Of a stretch of DNA of 35,724 nucleotides, positions 31,534 through 35,724 are shown one piece after another. The stretch covers positions 1 to 35,724 of the forward strand of contig JAJEAD010000041.1 in the NCBI GenBank assembly GCA_022824305.1. The letters run 5' to 3'. The notes under the pieces were generated by a model. That model did not search any database. It was not told the origin of the DNA and worked only from the letters and a program-made list of their open reading frames with translations. The DNA comes from Gammaproteobacteria bacterium. Lineage in GTDB: Bacteria > Pseudomonadota > Gammaproteobacteria > HK1. Positions within the stretch are counted from its first letter, which is position 1. Each line of letters starts with the position of its first letter. The position numbers and the translations under genes were made by a program.

Positions 31534-32544
31534 ATGGCCGCCGTATCAGATGCTCGCCGGGTGCTGGAGGTGCGGGACATCCGCACCCGCTTCCACACCC
31601 AGGACGGCGTGGTGCACGCGGTCAACGGCATCAGCTTCGACCTCGACGAGGGCGAGTTGCTCGGGGTGGTGGGAGAGAGCGGCTCGGGGAAGAGCGTGAC
31701 CATGATGTCGCTGCTCAAGCTGCTCCCGATGCCTCCGGCCGAGATCGTCTCGGGACGCGCGCTCCTCGAGGGCGAGAACCTGATTGCGCTCGACGTGGAA
31801 CGACTTCGGCGGGTGCGCGGCGCCCACGTCGGGTTCATCTTCCAGGATCCCATGACCTCCCTGAATCCGGTGCTCACCGTCGGCTACCAGATCACCGAAC
31901 CGCTGCGGGTGCATCTCGGGATGAACCGGGCCGCGGCGCGGCGCCGTGCGGTCGAGCTGCTGGAGCTGGTCGGCATTCCGATGGCGGCAAGCCGCCTCAA
32001 CGACTTTCCCCACCAGTTCTCGGGCGGCATGCGCCAGCGGGTGATGATCGCGATCGCGCTCGCGTGCGAGCCGAGGGTACTGATCGCGGACGAGCCGACT
32101 ACCGCCCTCGACGTCACCATCCAGGCCCAGATCCTGGACCTCGTGAAGCGGCTGCGGCGTGAGCTTGGCATGGCGATCATCTGGATCACGCACGACCTCG
32201 GGGTGGTAGCGGGCCTGGCAGACCGGGTGATGGTGATGTACGGGGGGCTGGTGGTGGAGCGTGCGCGAGTGAATGAGCTCTATGCCCGCCCCCGGCATCC
32301 CTACACCCGCGGACTGCTGCGCACCCTGCCGCGCCTCGACGGGACGCGGTCGGAACGGCTCGAGAGCATCGCCGGACAGCCGCCGAACCTCGCGCAGGCC
32401 CCGGCCGCATGCCCCTTCGCGCCGCGCTGCGGGCACGCCTTCGAACGCTGCTGGAAGGAGAACCCCTTGCTCGAAGCGGTCGCGGAAGGACATGAAGTGG
32501 CGTGCTGGCTGGACCCGGAGACGGGAGCCGCCCGTGCCGCGTGA
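31534..32544 (+). CDS. Dipeptide/oligopeptide-type ABC transporter ATP-binding protein (DppD/OppD-like)
   Basis: The 336-residue ATPase energises uptake of peptides or similar small solutes. Seen are Walker A GESGSGKS (47-54), Q-loop FIFQDPMTSLNPVLTVGYQI, the signature SGGMRQRVMIAIAL, Walker B VLIADEPTTALD, and the H-loop WITHDLGVV. The C-terminal oligopeptide/dipeptide domain with CPFAPRC...HAFERCW is present, as in DppD/OppD. This cysteine-containing tail often binds an iron-sulfur cluster in DppD homologues. It is followed by the DppF-like gene 27 bases downstream and a binding-protein gene further on; no permease gene lies to the left. Substrate class cannot be read from the ATPase. Confidence 0.95.
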   Translation: MAAVSDARRVLEVRDIRTRFHTQDGVVHAVNGISFDLDEGELLGVVGESGSGKSVTMMSLLKLLPMPPAEIVSGRALLEGENLIALDVERLRRVRGAHVGFIFQDPMTSLNPVLTVGYQITEPLRVHLGMNRAAARRRAVELLELVGIPMAASRLNDFPHQFSGGMRQRVMIAIALACEPRVLIADEPTTALDVTIQAQILDLVKRLRRELGMAIIWITHDLGVVAGLADRVMVMYGGLVVERARVNELYARPRHPYTRGLLRTLPRLDGTRSERLESIAGQPPNLAQAPAACPFAPRCGHAFERCWKENPLLEAVAEGHEVACWLDPETGAARAA

Positions 32545-32571
32545 TTCGCGCCCCCGCTCCGGAAGCCGCCC

Positions 32572-33558
32572 GTGAGCACCGACAGCGCGCCGCCCCTCCT
32601 CGCGGTGGAGAAGCTCACCAAGCACTTCCCCATCATGCAGGGGGTGTTCCGGCGCCAGGTTGGCACCGTGAAGGCGGTGGACGGGCTGGACTTCGAGATC
32701 CGCGAGCGCGAGACGCTGGGCCTGGTCGGCGAGAGCGGCTGCGGCAAGTCGACCGCAGGACGGGTGATCCTGCGTCTCTACGCCGCGACAGCGGGACGCA
32801 TCGTGTTCCGCGGAACCGACATCACCGCGCTCGAAGGCGAGGCGCTACGCCGCATGCGTCCACGCATGCAGATGATCTTCCAGGATCCGCAGGACAGCCT
32901 GAACCCTCGCATGACGGTGGGCACCATCATCGGGGAACCCCTGCTGGAGCACGGCGCGGAGGGGAAGCGCGCGTTGCAGGCGCGCGTGGAGGAGCTGCTC
33001 GAGTCCGTCGGGCTCGACCCCGGATTCACCAACCGCTATCCGCACGAGTTCTCGGGCGGGCAGCGCCAGCGCATCGGGGTCGCCCGGGCGCTCGCGCTGA
33101 ATCCCGAGTTCATCGTGTGCGACGAGCCGATCGCTGCGCTCGACGTGTCCATTCAGGCCCAGGTCGTGAACCTGCTCGAGGACCTGCAGGAGCGCCTCGG
33201 CCTCACCTACCTGTTCATCTCCCACGATCTGAGCATGATCCGCCACATCGCGGACCGCGTCGCGGTGATGTATCTCGGCAAGATCGTCGAGCTCGCCACG
33301 AGCGATGTGCTCTACCGGGAACCGCTGCATCCCTATACGCGGGCGCTGCTCTCGGCGGTCCCCATTCACGACCCCGAGCTCGAGTCGCACCGCGAGCGGA
33401 TCATCCTGAGCGGCGACGTGCCGAGCCCCGCCGACCCGCCCTCCGGCTGCCGCTTCAGCACGCGCTGCCCCATGGCGGCACCGGAGTGCCGCGAGCGGGA
33501 ACCCGAGTGGCGCGAGCTTCGCCCCGGCCACCGGGTCGCCTGCCACTTCGCCGAGTAG
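32572..33558 (+). CDS. Dipeptide/oligopeptide-type ABC transporter ATP-binding protein (DppF/OppF-like)
   Basis: The second ATPase (328 residues) has Walker A GESGCGKS (53-60), Q-loop [16 protein letters not shown], signature [14 protein letters not shown], Walker [13 protein letters not shown]-loop FISHDLSMI, and the C-terminal [17 protein letters not shown] domain. SGCGKSTxGR and the shorter tail fit DppF/OppF, the usual heterodimer partner of the upstream gene. The start is GTG at 32572, 27 bases after the upstream stop; the alternative ATG would remove the first strands. It is probably cotranscribed with the first ATPase. A 351-bp gap then precedes the binding-protein gene. Confidence 0.95.
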   Translation: MSTDSAPPLLAVEKLTKHFPIMQGVFRRQVGTVKAVDGLDFEIRERETLGLVGESGCGKSTAGRVILRLYAATAGRIVFRGTDITALEGEALRRMRPRMQMIFQDPQDSLNPRMTVGTIIGEPLLEHGAEGKRALQARVEELLESVGLDPGFTNRYPHEFSGGQRQRIGVARALALNPEFIVCDEPIAALDVSIQAQVVNLLEDLQERLGLTYLFISHDLSMIRHIADRVAVMYLGKIVELATSDVLYREPLHPYTRALLSAVPIHDPELESHRERIILSGDVPSPADPPSGCRFSTRCPMAAPECREREPEWRELRPGHRVACHFAE

Positions 33559-33909
33559 AGGAGGATGGTCACCCTCCATGTCGAGGCGGTCCAGGCGGCT
33601 GTCCGGGAGCATTTCATTCCGGCCGGAGCTGTGCGTCCAATGCGACCTGTGCGGCTCGGTTGGATTCCCGCGAATCAAGGGAATCCCCGCAAAGCGAAAA
33701 GCCGAGGCCGGTGCCGTGGAAGCACGAAATGCTCCTGGACGGCGGCCGGGTGATTCTCCGGCTCGCCAAGACGAGTACGGCGTTCTTCGTGCCGCAGCGG
33801 CGGCCATGAGGAGTAGCATAGAGCGGCCCGAAACGGGGAACGTCCATCCGGGCCCGTCCCCGCTGCATGTCCATCTTCAATCCACTACTGAAAGAGGAAG
33901 CAGAGCAAA
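33559..33909. other. Gap between ATPase and binding-protein genes, 351 bp
   Basis: No gene is supported. An 8-bp perfect stem (GGATTCCC 33662-33669, GGGAATCC 33679-33686, loop of 9) could end the ATPase transcript. The right end carries AGAGGAAG before the binding-protein ATG. The gap suggests the binding protein has its own promoter, but no clear -35/-10 pair was seen. Confidence 0.4.
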
Positions 33910-35616
33910 ATGAAAAGCATCACTACCCTGATCGCGGCGTTGGCGGTGACGGCAATGGTGTCGTCCGCCGCGCACGCCCAACGCGGCCGCGACGGTCACC
34001 TGAACATCCTGTACTGGCAGGCGGCCTCGTCCATGAATCCCTACCTGTCCGGCGGCACGAAGGAGATCGAGGCGTCGTCGCTCGTGATCGAGCCGCTCGC
34101 CCACTACGACGAGAACGGCAACATGGTGCCGGTGCTGGTCGAAGAGATCCCCACCATCGAGAACGGCGGGGTCGCAAGCGACCTGCGCAGCATCACCTGG
34201 AAGCTCCGCAAGGACATCGTGTGGTCCGACGGCAGCCCGCTCACCGCGCACGACGTGGTGTTCTCCGGCGAGTACTGCCTGCACCCCGAGGGCGGCTGCA
34301 CCTCCCTCTCCTATCTCTCCGACGTCACCGGCCTCGAGGCGCTCGACGACCATACCGTGAAGATCAACTTCGGCGTCGCCAAGCCCTTCCCCTACGGGGC
34401 CTTCGTCGGCTCGACCACCCCCGTCATCCAGAAGGCGCAGTTCGCCGACTGCCTGGGCCTCAAGGCGCAGGAGTGCACCGAGGCGAACTTCAATCCCATC
34501 GGCACCGGGCCCTTCAAGGTCGATGAGTTCCGGGCCAACGACGTGGTGACCCTGTCCGCCAACGAGAACTTCCGCGAGGCCGACAAGCCGGCCTTCGCGA
34601 CCGCCACCTTCAAGGGCGGCGGCGACGCCGCGTCCGCCGCGCGCTCGGTGCTCGAGACCGGCGAGTTCGACTACGCCTGGAACCTGCAGGTGGAGCCGGA
34701 AGTGCTCGCGCAGATGGAGGCGGCGGGCAAGGGTGCCGTCGTCACCGCCTTCGGCACCTCGGTGGAACGCCTGATGGTCAACCAGACCAACAACGACCCC
34801 GCCCTCGGGCCGGACCAGCGCTCGCTCTACCTCGACGGCGCCAACCCCCATCCCTTCCTCTCCGATCCCGCGGTGCGCCGTGCCCTCTCCCTCGCCATCG
34901 ATCGCCAGATCCTGGTCGACGCGGGCTACGGAGCCGCCGGCAAGCCGACCTGCAACGTCCTGCCCGCACCGGCGGTCTACGCGTCCATGGCCAACGACGA
35001 GTGCCTGACCCCGAACCCCGACGAGGCGAACCGCATCCTCGACGAGGCGGGCTGGATGCCGGGCGGCGACGGGGTGCGCGAGAAGGACGGAGTGCGCCTC
35101 TCGATCCTGTACCAGACCTCGACCAACTCGGTGCGCCAGGGCACCCAGGCCCTCATCAAGCAGATGTGGGAGGCGATCGGAGTGGAGACGGAGCTGCGCA
35201 ACATCGACGCGGCGGTGTTCTTCGGGGGCGATCCGGCGAGCCCGGACACCTACATGAAGTTCTACTCCGACATCGAGATGTACACCAACAACTTCTCCGG
35301 CACCGACCCCGAGTCCTACATGGCGAACTGGACCTGCGAGAAGATCCCCGGCCCGGAGAACCAGTGGCTCGGCCCCAACATCCAGCGCCAGTGCGTGCCC
35401 GAGTACGACGCGCTCTCCGCCGAGATGTCCCAGACCGCTTCCCTGGAGGAGCGGGCGCGGCTCGCCAAGGAGATGAACAACATCATCGTGGGCAACCACT
35501 ACATGATTCCGCTCATCTGGCGCGGCAGCGTCTCCGCCCACGCCAACACCCTCCTGGGGGTGCGGATGAACGCGTGGGACTCCGAGCTGTGGAACGTGGC
35601 GGACTGGCACCGTTGA
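33910..35616 (+). CDS. Periplasmic substrate-binding protein, SBP_bac_5 (peptide/nickel-type ABC uptake)
   Basis: A 568-residue extracytoplasmic solute-binding protein. A signal peptide (MKSITTLIAALAVTAMVSSA, cleavage likely at AHA-Q, residue 23/24) without lipobox cysteine indicates a soluble periplasmic protein. Family features include ITWKLRKDIVWSDGSPLTAHDVVFS, NPIGTGPFKVDEF, DPAVRRALSLAIDRQILVD and the C-terminal NHYMIPLIWRGSVSAHA. It should capture peptides, opine-like or other small cationic or nitrogenous compounds and deliver them to membrane permeases. Those permease genes are not in the window and are likely to follow on the right. A 15-bp perfect hairpin lies directly after the gene, which fits higher expression of the binding protein than of the following permeases. 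Confidence 0.93.
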   Translation: MKSITTLIAALAVTAMVSSAAHAQRGRDGHLNILYWQAASSMNPYLSGGTKEIEASSLVIEPLAHYDENGNMVPVLVEEIPTIENGGVASDLRSITWKLRKDIVWSDGSPLTAHDVVFSGEYCLHPEGGCTSLSYLSDVTGLEALDDHTVKINFGVAKPFPYGAFVGSTTPVIQKAQFADCLGLKAQECTEANFNPIGTGPFKVDEFRANDVVTLSANENFREADKPAFATATFKGGGDAASAARSVLETGEFDYAWNLQVEPEVLAQMEAAGKGAVVTAFGTSVERLMVNQTNNDPALGPDQRSLYLDGANPHPFLSDPAVRRALSLAIDRQILVDAGYGAAGKPTCNVLPAPAVYASMANDECLTPNPDEANRILDEAGWMPGGDGVREKDGVRLSILYQTSTNSVRQGTQALIKQMWEAIGVETELRNIDAAVFFGGDPASPDTYMKFYSDIEMYTNNFSGTDPESYMANWTCEKIPGPENQWLGPNIQRQCVPEYDALSAEMSQTASLEERARLAKEMNNIIVGNHYMIPLIWRGSVSAHANTLLGVRMNAWDSELWNVADWHR

Positions 35617-35657
35617 GCCTGCGGCGGGCGGGAGCCTGCCCTTCCGTCTGAGCCCGT

Positions 35658-35692
35658 GCCGCGGTCCGCCGGCCTCCCCGGCGGACCGCGGC
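35658..35692 (+). terminator. Very strong hairpin after the binding-protein gene
   Basis: GCCGCGGTCCGCCGG (35658-35672) pairs perfectly over 15 bp with 35678-35692 around a 5-base loop. No T-run follows (GCGCCAG). It lies 42 bases past the stop codon. In transporter operons such elements protect the binding-protein mRNA and reduce read-through into permease genes. Confidence 0.6.
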
Positions 35693-35724
35693 CGCGCCAG
35701 ACGCCCCCAAGATCCGCTACATCA

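Noticed and set aside
1..35724. CRISPR arrays, tRNA or rRNA genes, phage structural genes, integrase
   Set aside because: None seen on either strand; no regularly spaced direct repeats and no recognisable tRNA arms or T-loops in the gene-free stretches.

Overview
The window looks like the chromosome of a GC-rich proteobacterium with a large catabolic gene set. The basis is codon composition, Shine-Dalgarno starts and family content: CaiB-type CoA transferase, MttB-family methyltransferase, DUF1989 protein, amidase, DAO-type oxidase and a Dpp/Opp-type ABC transporter. No rRNA, tRNA or phylogenetic marker is present, so I do not name a genus. Blocks of GC-rich metabolic genes alternate with visibly AT-richer or mobile/defence blocks.

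Layout. 1-4240 is a mobile, probably imported block. It holds the edge of an IS5-family element that cuts the 3' end of a small secreted-protein gene, a second small secreted protein, an 18-bp inverted-repeat element, a complete IS630-family insertion sequence with TA target duplication, and a NucS-like nuclease gene. 4301-7850 carries an alpha/beta hydrolase, an amidohydrolase and a divergent TenA-family protein. 7865-10052 is a HigB/HigA-ImmA toxin-antitoxin cassette lying between a decayed copy and the intact copy of the 3' end of an enoyl-CoA hydratase gene. 9822-14450 continues with the enoyl-CoA hydratase, a CaiB/BaiF CoA transferase, a Gfo/Idh/MocA oxidoreductase and an arginine-deiminase/DDAH-fold protein. 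The last is translationally coupled to a DUF1989 (urea-carboxylase-associated) protein reaching 15106.

15103-18512 is a second accessory block: a Phd/VapB-type antitoxin whose VapC toxin is reduced to a short fused remnant, then an N6-adenine methyltransferase overlapping a XamI-type restriction endonuclease. 18698-29380 is metabolic: an amidase, divergent from a same-strand run of MttB-family methyltransferase, two SDRs, an orphan molybdenum hydroxylase large subunit and an enolase-superfamily protein, followed by a DAO-family oxidase and an M20D amidohydrolase on the minus strand. 29858-31015 is an AAA/DUF4143 ATPase with a perfect palindrome upstream. 31534-35616 holds two Dpp/Opp ATPases and a periplasmic binding protein. 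A very strong hairpin follows the binding protein, and permease genes presumably lie past the right edge.

How it fits together (inference). The metabolic genes suit uptake and breakdown of small nitrogenous or N-methylated compounds: ABC uptake, M20 and amidase hydrolysis, C-N or methyl-group removal by MttB and DAO enzymes, oxidation by SDR and Mo-hydroxylase, and CoA-linked steps by CaiB and enoyl-CoA hydratase. Between them lie stability and defence modules. The most unusual features are the toxin-antitoxin cassette with its duplicated host-gene end, which carries a template-switch-like scar, and the gutted VapC next to an apparently intact antitoxin.
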